From assembly GCA_016714045.1 (NCBI GenBank), contig JADJNY010000002.1:248001-312000 (forward strand): 64,000 nucleotides of DNA, given 5' to 3'. This document shows, piece by piece, positions 47,764-55,724 of this stretch. Numbering within the stretch: position 1 is the stretch's first letter; the number at the start of each line of letters is the position of its first letter. The stretch comes from Planctomycetota bacterium. Lineage in GTDB: Bacteria > Planctomycetota > UBA1135 > GCA-002686595. Both the position numbers and the translations under genes were made by a program. Below the pieces are notes generated by a model. That model was not told the DNA's origin. It did not search any database and saw only the letters and a program-made list of their open reading frames with translations.

Positions 47764-48235
47764 GGGTGAGACGATAGCGCGGTGGGTGTCGGGAATCTCG
47801 ACGGAGGTGTGAGGGGGGGGCGGGCGGGGAGTGGCGTCGGTCGGGGCGCAATTGCCAGGTGGGACGATCCAGGGGAGAGGGGCGCAACGGAACACATTCG
47901 GATGCTCCGCATTCCGGACTCCGCGTTGTCTCGGGCCGGAGGACCGGCCCGAGACAACGCGGAGTTCTGGTTGCTCTCAGCAACGAGCGAGGGCTGCGGG
48001 AGGAGGGGTGTGTGCGTGAGCAGGCTCGGAAGGAGTCGCTCGACGAGCAGGGGGGATTGTGTGCGTGGCGCGAGGACGCTCGAGGGGCAGCTCAGAGCGA
48101 GCTGGGTGTTGCGTCTCGCTTGGATGGGCGGGCCGAGTCGTGCTTGTGCGTCGTTCACGGCTGAGGTCGTGCTCGAAGAAGAGGGCATGACCGCCTTCCT
48201 TCGGACCAACGCGCAGCGCTAGGCTCGGTCTCACC
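47764..48235. other. Intergenic region containing interspersed hairpin element A
   Basis: 472 bp between divergent genes, mostly occupied by element A (47815-48020). The remainder shows no gene; the open frames through the element are not family members of anything recognised. Confidence 0.5.
47815..48020 (+). repeat. Interspersed hairpin element, copy A
   Basis: About 200 bp with a left flank (GCCAGGTGGGACG, then GCAACGGAACACAT and TGCTCCGCATTCCGGA), a perfect 22-bp inverted repeat (47918-47939 and 47944-47965) with an AGGA loop, and a right flank containing TCAGCAACGAGCGAGG. Copy B (51066-51266, opposite strand) shares both flanks and loop while the arm sequence differs. Confidence 0.8.
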
Positions 48236-48991
48236 ATGACGAACCGTCTCTTCTGCCTCGCGTTCCTCTTCCTTGCGGCGTGCTCCGCTCCGCGCTTCGA
48301 AGCGACGCCCTCCTACGGGTTCAGCAAGCTCTCGGGCGACTTCGCGATCGCGACGGGCTCCGTGTCGAGCACGAACGACCTGAAGGAGCTCGGTCTCGAC
48401 GACAAAGAAGGCTCGCCTGGCGCGCGCGTCGACCTCTCGTGGGGCTCGCCGCATCTCACGATCTCCGTCGCGCAGATGAACACGGACGGCACGGGCACGA
48501 CGACGGCGGACCTGACGCAAGGCGGCGTCACGATCAACGCGGGCACGAACGTCGACAGCTCCGTCGACCTCACGTACGGCACGGCCGTCGTCACGTTCGA
48601 TCTCGTCCCGAGCGATGCCGTCGAGGTCGGCCTGGGCTTCGGCGCCGAAGCCGCGAGCGTGCAGACGAAGGTGCGGCCCACGGGGCTAGGCGCCGGCATC
48701 GACACGGACGAGAACGCGCCCGTACCCGTGCTCGCGCTCCGCGCCGGCGTCGACCTCGGCCCGATCGCCGTCGACGGCCTGCTCACGGGGATCAAGATCG
48801 ACTACAGCGGCGACAGCTTGACGTTCTACGACCTCGACCTGCGTGCGCGGTGGGAGGTGTTCGAGCACGCGCACGTCCTCGTCGGCTACAAGCGCTGGAA
48901 GGTCGACCTCGACTACGAGGACGGCGCGGACAACGTGCAGCTCGACATCACCGCGGACGGGCCCTACCTCGGCGTCGTGATCGCGTTCTGA
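48236..48991 (+). CDS. Outer-membrane-like lipoprotein, unknown function
   Basis: 251 residues from the ATG at 48236. Lipoprotein signal peptide ending LFLAAC. The mature part alternates short amphipathic strands with Gly/Asp turns (for example ARVDLSWGSPHLTISVAQM, EVGLGFGAEAASV, PVLALRAGVDLG, HVLVGYKRWKVDLDY) and ends in Phe, as in small beta-barrel outer-membrane proteins. No family recognised. The PPK2 gene starts 3 bp after its stop, so they are probably cotranscribed. Confidence 0.7.
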   Translation: MTNRLFCLAFLFLAACSAPRFEATPSYGFSKLSGDFAIATGSVSSTNDLKELGLDDKEGSPGARVDLSWGSPHLTISVAQMNTDGTGTTTADLTQGGVTINAGTNVDSSVDLTYGTAVVTFDLVPSDAVEVGLGFGAEAASVQTKVRPTGLGAGIDTDENAPVPVLALRAGVDLGPIAVDGLLTGIKIDYSGDSLTFYDLDLRARWEVFEHAHVLVGYKRWKVDLDYEDGADNVQLDITADGPYLGVVIAF

Positions 48992-48994
48992 GCC

Positions 48995-49867
48995 GTGCCG
49001 AAGTCCCTCGCGCACCGCTTCCGAGTCGACGACGGCGCGAAGTTCCGCCTGAAGGACTGGGATCCCGCCGACGAAGCGGGGCTCGCGAAGGACGAAGCCC
49101 AGGCGCTGCTCGGCGGGCTCGGCGAGCGCATGGCCGAGCTGCAGGATCAGCTCTACGCGCAGGACCGCTGGTCGGTCCTGCTCGTCTTCCAGGCGATGGA
49201 CGCCGCGGGCAAGGACGGCGCGATCCGACACGTGCTGAGCGGCTTGAACCCGCAGGGTTGTCAGGTGCACTCGTTCAAGGCGCCGTCGGACGAAGAGCTC
49301 GACCACGACTTCCTCTGGCGGTGCGCGACGCGCCTGCCCGAGCGTGGACGCATCGGCGTCTTCAACCGAAGTCACTACGAGGAGGTGCTCGTCGTCCGCG
49401 TGCACCCCGCGATCCTCGAGGACCAGAAGCTCCCGCCCGCGCTCGTGACGCAGTCGATCTGGACGGAGCGCCTCGAGGACATCGCGGCGTTCGAGCGCCA
49501 CCTCGCGCGCAACGGCACCGCGATCCTCAAGTTCTTCCTCCACGTCTCGCGCGACGAGCAGAAGCAGCGCTTCCTCGAGCGGCTCGACGAGCCCGAGAAG
49601 AACTGGAAGTTCAGCGCGCGCGACATCGTCGAGCGCGGTCACTGGGCCGCGTACCACGCAGCGTACGAGGACGCGATCCGCGCGACCGCTGCCCCGCACG
49701 CGCCGTGGTTCGTCGTGCCCGCCGACAAGAAGTGGGTGACGCGTTGCGTCGTCGCCGCGGCGATCGTCGAGCGGCTCCAAGAGCTCGGGCTCGCCTACCC
49801 GAAGGTCGACGCGCGCGCGAAGGCGGAGCTCGAGGCTGCGCGCGCGAAGCTCATGTCGGAGTCGTGA
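48995..49867 (+). CDS. PPK2 family polyphosphate kinase / polyphosphate:nucleotide phosphotransferase
   Basis: 290 residues from a GTG at 48995. Transfers phosphate between polyphosphate and nucleotides. Walker A FQAMDAAGKDG at 65-75, the Walker B-like FNRSHYEEVL and the lid KNWKFSARDIVER are all in place and typical for single-domain PPK2 proteins. The subclass (ADP, AMP or both) cannot be settled by eye. Confidence 0.92.
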   Translation: MPKSLAHRFRVDDGAKFRLKDWDPADEAGLAKDEAQALLGGLGERMAELQDQLYAQDRWSVLLVFQAMDAAGKDGAIRHVLSGLNPQGCQVHSFKAPSDEELDHDFLWRCATRLPERGRIGVFNRSHYEEVLVVRVHPAILEDQKLPPALVTQSIWTERLEDIAAFERHLARNGTAILKFFLHVSRDEQKQRFLERLDEPEKNWKFSARDIVERGHWAAYHAAYEDAIRATAAPHAPWFVVPADKKWVTRCVVAAAIVERLQELGLAYPKVDARAKAELEAARAKLMSES

Positions 49868-50267
49868 TCGGCCGGCTCCGCGCCGCCGCGCGACGTGCCG
49901 AAGCCCGCCACGCACGCGCGCCTGCGGATGCCGCGCGACGCGCCGAGTTCCGCCACGAGCGCGCGCCTGCGGCCGCGGCGTGACGTTCCGAAGCCCGCCA
50001 CGAACGACCGCCTCCGGCCGCCGCGTGACGCGCCGGACTGCGACTCGAGCGCGCGTCGCGGCGCGCGGGGTGGGACAGCGAATTCGACCTCCCACCAGGG
50101 GCTGTCCGCGCCCGGAATCCGCGTCGAATCGACAAGTTGCGGACCCCCGAGTAGGGTGAACCCGTCGAATCCCCACTCGGATCGCGGCGAACGGGTCGAC
50201 CCGTCCGTGAGTCGCGCTCCGGAGATCTTCGCGCACGTGAACGAGCACTCCTGGGAGGGAGAGCTGC
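49868..50267. other. Intergenic region with 45-bp tandem repeats
   Basis: 400 bp between PPK2 and the hydroxylase gene. The first part is the 45-bp array; the rest shows no gene. Both strands stay open through the array because the period is a multiple of three, which creates spurious long frames. Confidence 0.5.
49891..50040. repeat. 45-bp tandem repeat array
   Basis: Three full units and one partial unit, with unit starts at 49891, 49936, 49981 and 50026, hence a period of exactly 45 bp. The units are diverged by several substitutions but have no indels. It lies just after the PPK2 stop codon. Confidence 0.85.
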
Positions 50268-51026
50268 ATGTTCCACGATCCGCACGACCTCGAGATCCTG
50301 GCCTTCTTCGGCCTCGTCGCCCTGTTCGAGCTCTGGGAGCGCCTGCGCCCCGCGCGCCGCGTCGATCGACGCGCGCACGGCCGGCTCGACGTGCTCTGCT
50401 TCGGGCTCGCGGTCGTGATGAGCCGCATCTCGACGAGCAGCGTCGAGGCCGCGCTCCCCGCTCTCGCCGGGGAAGAGTCGCTCACCGCGCTCGCGGCGCT
50501 CCGCGCGTGGCCGAGCTGGCTCAAGCTCATCGCCGCGATCGTCGTCGTCGACTTCCTCCTGTACTGGCTGCACCGCGCCCAGCACCGGTTCGAGCTCCTG
50601 TGGCGCACGCACAGCTTCCACCACTCGGTCGATCAGCTGTGGTGGTTCTCGGGCTTCCGCACGAGCTTCCTCCACAGCCTGCTCTACAACGTTCCGCAGG
50701 CGATCGTGCCGCTCTTCGTGTTTCAGCTGTCGCCGCTCGCCGCGGGCCTCGGCTTCGCGTTCGGCGTGCTCGTGCAACTGTGGGAGCACTCGAACGTCGA
50801 CGTCGACATCGGGATCCTCCGGCACGTCGTGATCACCCCGAAGTACCACCGCATCCACCACGCCGCGATCGAGCCGCAGAACAAGAACTTCGCGCCGATC
50901 CTCGCGCTGTGGGACAAGCTCTTCGGGACCTGGGTCGATCCGCGCTCGATGCCGCGCGACTTCCCGCTCGGGCTCGGCGAACCGCCCCGCCGGAAGATGC
51001 TGCCGCGCATGATCGCGGGCGTGTGA
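50268..51026 (+). CDS. Sterol desaturase / fatty acid hydroxylase superfamily membrane protein
   Basis: 252 residues from the ATG at 50268, with GGGAGGGAGAG upstream. Several membrane spans. The three histidine clusters of the superfamily are HRAQH (102-106), HSFHH (115-119) and HRIHH (194-198), which bind a di-iron centre for hydroxylation or desaturation of lipids. The exact substrate cannot be told. Confidence 0.9.
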   Translation: MFHDPHDLEILAFFGLVALFELWERLRPARRVDRRAHGRLDVLCFGLAVVMSRISTSSVEAALPALAGEESLTALAALRAWPSWLKLIAAIVVVDFLLYWLHRAQHRFELLWRTHSFHHSVDQLWWFSGFRTSFLHSLLYNVPQAIVPLFVFQLSPLAAGLGFAFGVLVQLWEHSNVDVDIGILRHVVITPKYHRIHHAAIEPQNKNFAPILALWDKLFGTWVDPRSMPRDFPLGLGEPPRRKMLPRMIAGV

Positions 51027-51374
51027 CGCTGGCGCGCGTCCGATCGAGCGGACTAGAGTGAGGGCGCTCCGCACGACGTGCATCTGCGTCCCTCCACCCG
51101 TCGCTCGTCGCTGAGAGCCCCTAGAACCCCGCACGAGCACGGGCCGGTCCTCCGGCCCGTGCTCGTGCGGGGTCCGGAATGCGGAGCAGCCGATGTGTTC
51201 CGTTGCGTCCCTTCCCCCGTGTCGTCCCATCTGGCAGTGCCGCTCCCGACCGACCTCCGTCCCCACCGCTCGGACCGCCGACGTCCGCCCGCGCCGAGCC
51301 GCGCTGAGCACCGCACGGGCTCGGGCCGGTCCTCCCACCCGTACTCGCGCGGCGTGCGAATCGTGGAGCCGCCG
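51027..51374. other. Intergenic region filled by hairpin elements B and C
   Basis: 348 bp between the hydroxylase and the cytochrome genes. Copy B and the adjoining degenerate copy C take up most of it. No other feature seen. Confidence 0.5.
51066..51266 (-). repeat. Interspersed hairpin element, copy B
   Basis: Reverse-oriented copy of element A. Perfect 22-bp inverted repeat (51126-51147 and 51152-51173) around a TCCT loop (AGGA on the other strand). Flanks match A: TTCCGGAATGCGGAGCA-type and CATCTGGCAGT segments on one side, CGCTCGTCGCTGAGAGC on the other. Confidence 0.8.
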
Positions 51375-51400
51375 GTGTGCCCCACACCGTCCTCCCCGGC
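51280..51400 (-). repeat. Interspersed hairpin element, degenerate copy C
   Basis: Directly beyond copy B and in the same orientation: a GGGCTCGGGCCGGTCCT hairpin core with imperfect second arm, then GCGAATCGTGGAGCCGCCGGTGTG, recalling the GGAATGCGGAGCAGCCGATGTG of B. It overlaps the start codon region of the cytochrome gene. Confidence 0.5.
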
Positions 51401-53627
51401 CACAGCACCTCGACCGCCCCTGCTCCTCCTCCTCCTCCTCCTCGCCGCCTGCTCCCGCACCCCAACGCCGCCTCCCGCCCCCGTCGCCTACGTCGACGAC
51501 GCGACCTGCGTCGCCTGCCACGCCGCCGAAGCGCGCCAGTGGACCGGCTCGCAGCACGACCTCGCGATGCAGCCCGCGAGTTCCGACACGCTCCTCGGCC
51601 GCTTCGACAGCGTGCCCGTCCCGACGAAGAGCGGTCCCGCGACGTTCGCGCGCTCGGGCGACGCGTTCACGCTCGACGCGCCGGGCGGCGGCGGTCCGAA
51701 GCCCGTGCGCTATGCGTTCGGCGTCTCCCCGCTGCAGCAAGTGCTCGTCGAACTCGACCGGGGCCGACTGCAGTGCGCGACGGTCGCGTGGGACGCGCGC
51801 GCGGGGCGCTGGTACGACCTGTACCCCGATGAGGCGTTCGCGCCGGACGACGAGCTCGCGTGGACCGGCCGCTACCAGCGCTGGAACTCGATGTGCGCCC
51901 AATGCCACTCGACCGACGTCGAGAAGCGCTACGACGCTGCGAAGGACTCCTATTCGACGCGCTGGAGCGCGATCGACGTCGGCTGCCAGGCCTGTCACGG
52001 TCCGGGCGCGCGACACGTCGAGCTCGCGAACGCGAAGCGCCTGACCGCGAACGACGACGGCCTCACGGTGCACCTGCGCCACGGCGAGCCACGCGCGCAG
52101 CTCGACACGTGCGGCCCTTGTCACGCGCTGCGCAGCCCGATCACCGAACGATGGGTGCACGGCGAGCCCTTCCTCGATCACTTCGTGCCCGAGCTCTTGC
52201 GCCCCGGCGCGTACACGGCGGACGGCCAGCTCGAAGGCGAGTCGTACAACTGGGGCTCGTTCCTCCAGAGCAAGATGCACCAGCGCGGCGTCGCGTGCAG
52301 CGACTGCCACGAGCCGCATTCGGGCGCGCCGCGGGGTGCGGGGAACGCCGTGTGCGCGCAGTGCCACCAGCTCGCGCCGCCCCTGAACCGGTTCCCGACG
52401 CTGAAGGCGAAGGTCTACGACGCGCCGGAGCACACCCACCACCCCGCGGGCTCGCCCGGCGCGAGCTGCGTCGCGTGCCACATGCCGTCGAAGACGTTCA
52501 TGGGCATCGACGAGCGCCATGACCATTCGTTCCGCGTGCCGCGACCGGATCTGTCCGTCGCGCTCGGCGTGCCGAACACCTGCGGCGCGTGCCACGCGGA
52601 GCAAGGGGCCGCCTGGGCAGCCGAGCGCGTGCGCGCGCTGTGGCCCGGCGCGCAGACGAGGCCGCATTGGTCGCAGGCCGTCGCGCTCGCGCGCGCGGGC
52701 GACGGGCGGCTCCTGCCCGGGCTCGTCGACGATCCCGAGATCCCCACGATCGTGAAGGCGACGGCACTGGAGCTCTACCCGTCGACCGGTCTGCGTCCTC
52801 CCGCGCGCCTCTACGCGGACGCGGATCCGCCCCTGCGCCTGGGCGCGCTGCGCGCGAGCGAAGGCCTCGACGCGCGCGACGTCGGTGCATGGAGCGGCGT
52901 GCTGCCGCTCCTCTCCGATCCGCTGCGCGCGATCCGGATCGAGGCCGCGCGTCTCTCGTCCGCGCTCGACGAGCGCGCGCTCACGACGGAGGAGCGCAAG
53001 CTGTTCGACGCGGCGCTCGCCGAGTTCCGCGCGTCGCAGGCGGCGATGGCGGATCTGCCGGGCTCGCACCTGAACCTGGCGCTCGTGCACGAGAAGCGCG
53101 GCGAGTTCGACGCGGCGGAGCGCGCGTATCGCAAGGCCCTCGAGCTCGACCCGGCCTTCCTGCCCGCTCGGTTCGACCTGGGGCAGCTCTTGCACCGCCT
53201 GAAGCGCAGCGCCGAGGCCGAGCGCGTCTTCCGCGAGGGCATCGCTCGCGTTCCCGAGCAGAGCGACCTCCATCACTCGCTCGGGCTCCTGCTCGCGGAG
53301 CTGTCGCGCGGCGCCGAGGCCGCGGACGCGCTCGTCCGCGCGGCGGAGCTCGCGCCCGAGGAGGCCAGGAAGCAGTACGACGCCGGACTCGCGCTCGCCG
53401 CGGCGGGACGTTCGAAGGAGGCCGAAGCGGCGCTCGCGCGCGCGGTGCGCCTCGATCCCGCGTCTCCGGACGCCGCGCTCGCGCTCGCGCAGCACCACGC
53501 GAGCCTCGGCGATTGGGTGCGCGCGCTGCCGTACGCGCAGGCGGCCGCGAAGCTCCTGCCGCAGGACGCGGGCGTGCGCGAGTTCGTCGAGCGCGCCCTG
53601 AGGGAGGTCGAGACGAAGCGTCGGTGA
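51375..53627 (+). CDS. Octaheme c-type cytochrome fused to TPR repeats, lipoprotein
   Basis: About 750 residues from a GTG at 51375 (an alternative GTG lies at 51363), chosen because it yields a lipoprotein signal with a poly-Leu core ending LLAAC. Eight CxxCH heme sites: CVACH, CAQCH, CQACH, CGPCH, CSDCH, CAQCH, CVACH and CGACH (about nt 51500-52600), with extra His residues as likely axial ligands. Then come a HEAT-like helical segment (LYADADPPLRLGALRAS) and five or so TPR units (for example AERAYRKALELDPAFLPARFDLGQLL) up to the C-terminus. Related to the cytochrome c554/hydroxylamine-oxidoreductase-like multiheme proteins of Planctomycetota. Probably periplasmic or outer-membrane electron transfer; the reaction is unknown. 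Confidence 0.88.
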   Translation: MCPTPSSPATAPRPPLLLLLLLLAACSRTPTPPPAPVAYVDDATCVACHAAEARQWTGSQHDLAMQPASSDTLLGRFDSVPVPTKSGPATFARSGDAFTLDAPGGGGPKPVRYAFGVSPLQQVLVELDRGRLQCATVAWDARAGRWYDLYPDEAFAPDDELAWTGRYQRWNSMCAQCHSTDVEKRYDAAKDSYSTRWSAIDVGCQACHGPGARHVELANAKRLTANDDGLTVHLRHGEPRAQLDTCGPCHALRSPITERWVHGEPFLDHFVPELLRPGAYTADGQLEGESYNWGSFLQSKMHQRGVACSDCHEPHSGAPRGAGNAVCAQCHQLAPPLNRFPTLKAKVYDAPEHTHHPAGSPGASCVACHMPSKTFMGIDERHDHSFRVPRPDLSVALGVPNTCGACHAEQGAAWAAERVRALWPGAQTRPHWSQAVALARAGDGRLLPGLVDDPEIPTIVKATALELYPSTGLRPPARLYADADPPLRLGALRASEGLDARDVGAWSGVLPLLSDPLRAIRIEAARLSSALDERALTTEERKLFDAALAEFRASQAAMADLPGSHLNLALVHEKRGEFDAAERAYRKALELDPAFLPARFDLGQLLHRLKRSAEAERVFREGIARVPEQSDLHHSLGLLLAELSRGAEAADALVRAAELAPEEARKQYDAGLALAAAGRSKEAEAALARAVRLDPASPDAALALAQHHASLGDWVRALPYAQAAAKLLPQDAGVREFVERALREVETKRR

Positions 53628-53747
53628 GCGCGGAGCGGCGGCGGGCGGCGCGCCCGCGCTACGGCCGCGGTGCTGGACGCCGCGGTGCTGGACGCCGCGG
53701 TGCTGGACACCGCGCCGCGCGCGCCGCACGATGCGCGTGACCGCGCC

Positions 53748-55025
53748 ATGAACCCGCGCCTCCGGCTCCTCACTCTGCTCCTCGGCCTCGCCGCGGGCGC
53801 GTGCACGCTCGTGCCGGTCACGGGCAAGCTCCCGAAAGAGGCGTGGGCGGGCGCGGCGGCGCTCGTCCTGGCGGCGAGCGCGTCGTTCGGGCCCGTGAAC
53901 GCGCCGTGGCGCTGGCTCCGTGCGCGGCCGATCGCGTGCTGGTGCGTCGCGCTCCTCGCGACGGTCGCGGCGCTCGGCGCGTGGACGTGCCACGCGCAGC
54001 CGGTGTGGGGGCGGTGGCCATCGCGACCGGAGCTCGGCGCGCTCGCTGCCGTCCTCGTCGTCGCGCTCGCGCCGTTCGTCGCCGCTCCGTCGCCCGCGGA
54101 GCGCGCACTCCAGCGCGAGCGGCTCGCGCGTAGCGCGGTGGCGAAGCTCCTGCTCGTCGCGACCTCCTTCGCGTTCGCGTTCTTCGCCGTCGAGGCCGTG
54201 CTGCGCACGTTCTATGTCCAGTCCGACGGCTTCGCGGTCACCGCGATGCATCGCGCGTGGGTCGCGGTGCACTGGAAGCCGATCAACGCGCTGCGCTACC
54301 GCGATCGCGAACCCGTCGACGAGCCGGGCGTGAAGCGCGTGCTCGTCGTGGGGGACTCGTTCGCGGCCGGTCACGGGCTCGACGAGCTCGACGACGCGTT
54401 CGCGCGCGTGCTCGAGCGCGGGCTCGGCGCCGGCTGGCGCGTGAACATCGCGGCGCGGCCGGGGTGGTCGACGGACGCGGAGTACGCCGCGCTCGTGAAG
54501 TACCCGCTGAAGCCCGACGTGATCGTCCTGTCGTACTACGTGAACGACATGAGCTACCTCCTGCCGAAGGACGACGACGACTTCCGCGCGCCGCCTCCGG
54601 GGCTTGGCTGGTTCGCCAACGGCTTCTTCTCGACGAGCTACCTCTACTGGCACACGCTCCAAGGCGGGATGGAGCGCGTGCACGAGCAGTACGCGAAGAA
54701 GCGTCTCGCCGAGTACGACGATCCCGCGTTGTGGAGCCGGCACGCAGCGGACCTCGACCGGTTCGTCGAGCTCGCGACCGCGCAGGGGGTGAAGCTCGTC
54801 GTGCTCGTGTGGCCGCGGCTGGACGGCGTCGAAGGCTCGCGCGGCGCGACCGAGAAGGTGAGCGCGCACTTCCGCGCGCGCGGCGTCGCGGTGGTGGACC
54901 TGACGAACGAGCTCGCGCCGATCCCGTCGCGCGACTTGATCGTGAACCGCCTCGACGCGCACCCCAACGCCGCGACCCACGCGCGTGCGGGGGAGCGGCT
55001 GGTGCCCGTCGTGGCTTCGCCCTGA
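53748..55025 (+). CDS. Membrane-anchored SGNH/GDSL hydrolase-like protein
   Basis: 425 residues from the ATG at 53748. About four to five hydrophobic segments in the first 165 residues. The SGNH domain follows: GDSFAAGHG with nucleophile Ser204 (block I), a Gly-Trp-Ser block (RPGWSTDAE), SYYVNDM (Asn, block III) and RLDAHPNAATH with the Asp-His pair (block V). Such membrane-linked SGNH proteins often add or remove acetyl groups on surface polysaccharides; the substrate here is unknown. Upstream (about 53669-53713) are three in-frame 15-bp repeats, which argues against the longer start. Confidence 0.82.
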   Translation: MNPRLRLLTLLLGLAAGACTLVPVTGKLPKEAWAGAAALVLAASASFGPVNAPWRWLRARPIACWCVALLATVAALGAWTCHAQPVWGRWPSRPELGALAAVLVVALAPFVAAPSPAERALQRERLARSAVAKLLLVATSFAFAFFAVEAVLRTFYVQSDGFAVTAMHRAWVAVHWKPINALRYRDREPVDEPGVKRVLVVGDSFAAGHGLDELDDAFARVLERGLGAGWRVNIAARPGWSTDAEYAALVKYPLKPDVIVLSYYVNDMSYLLPKDDDDFRAPPPGLGWFANGFFSTSYLYWHTLQGGMERVHEQYAKKRLAEYDDPALWSRHAADLDRFVELATAQGVKLVVLVWPRLDGVEGSRGATEKVSAHFRARGVAVVDLTNELAPIPSRDLIVNRLDAHPNAATHARAGERLVPVVASP

Positions 55026-55080
55026 GCTTTGCGCTCCGGCCGCCCGCGGAGGCGCACGCTCCCGACGGGGCGCCGTCAGG

Positions 55081-55150
55081 TTGAACATGTTCAAGAATTC
55101 CCCTGGACAGCGGCCGCGGGGCGTCGATACTTGGAGTTGAACACGTTCAA
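55081..55150 (+). promoter_or_regulatory. Promoter flanked by two palindromic operators, probable TetR sites
   Basis: Two 14-bp palindromes, TTGAACATGTTCAA at 55081-55094 and TTGAACACGTTCAA at 55137-55150, differ by one base in the centre and lie 56 bp apart. Between them are a TGGACA (55104-55109) and a GATACT (55126-55131) with 16-bp spacing, a plausible sigma70-type promoter. The second operator would cover the transcription start. A TetR regulator is encoded directly downstream, the obvious candidate to bind these sites. Confidence 0.75.
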
Positions 55151-55167
55151 CACAGCCAGGAGGCCCC

Positions 55168-55650
55168 ATGAACGCCGCTACGGATGCCTACGTCACCCCC
55201 GACGCCTACATCGTCCAGACCTACGTCGCCTACGTCCTGATCAGCCTCGCGCTCACCGTCTGGGTCGCGCGCACGCTCCACAAGAACGGCCGGTTGTTCC
55301 TCGTCGACGTCTTCTGCGGCAACGAACCGCTCGCGGACTCGGTCAACCACCTGCTCGTCGTCGGCTTCTACCTGATCAACTTCGGGTTCATCAGCTTCGC
55401 GCTCGCGACGGGGCGGCGGATCGACACCCTGCGCGAGTCGATCGAGCTCCTCTCCGGCAAGCTCGGCGGCGTCCTTGTCGTGCTCGGACTGATGCACTTC
55501 TTCAACCTGTTCGTCTTCAGCGTCATCCGCGGCCGCGCGCATCGCCGCCAGCGCATGGACGAGTCGCGGCCGCAGCCCGCCGGCCCGTCCATCCCGCCGT
55601 CCGCGCCGGTCGCACCGGCGGGCGGAGCGTGGAGCTCGGCCTCCGCCTGA
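55168..55650 (+). CDS. Small integral membrane protein, unknown function
   Basis: 160 residues from the ATG at 55168 with an AGGAGG Shine-Dalgarno at 55158-55163. Three hydrophobic helices (about 14-36, 60-84 and 98-120), then a basic, Pro-rich cytosolic tail. No family recognised. Its start is directly behind the double operator and the TetR gene follows, so it is probably the controlled target gene. Confidence 0.75.
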   Translation: MNAATDAYVTPDAYIVQTYVAYVLISLALTVWVARTLHKNGRLFLVDVFCGNEPLADSVNHLLVVGFYLINFGFISFALATGRRIDTLRESIELLSGKLGGVLVVLGLMHFFNLFVFSVIRGRAHRRQRMDESRPQPAGPSIPPSAPVAPAGGAWSSASA

Positions 55651-55724
55651 TGCACGCGCGTCGGGCGCGGGCTCGACGCGCTTCCCCCTTGCGCTCGCGC
55701 GGCGGCGAGGTTGGGCTCTTGCGC

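Noticed and set aside
47918..47965. Simple transcription terminator
   Set aside because: The hairpin is part of a ~200-bp element with conserved flanks that recurs at 51066-51266, and no T-run follows.
53669..53713. Coding 15-bp repeats as the N-terminus of the SGNH protein
   Set aside because: The following ATG at 53748 starts a proper hydrophobic N-terminus; the repeats are more likely upstream non-coding sequence.
55081..55150. SOS (LexA) boxes of the Gram-positive type
   Set aside because: That box is GAAC-N4-GTTC; here the half-sites are separated by two bases, and no SOS gene follows. A TetR operator fits the context better.
49851..55169. Very long antisense open frame (more than 1700 codons) on the minus strand
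   Set aside because: It runs through the complements of several well-supported genes and repeat elements; its Arg/Ala-rich composition is what the high GC content produces when stops are rare. The same applies to other long antisense frames such as 3211-6036 and 286-2820.
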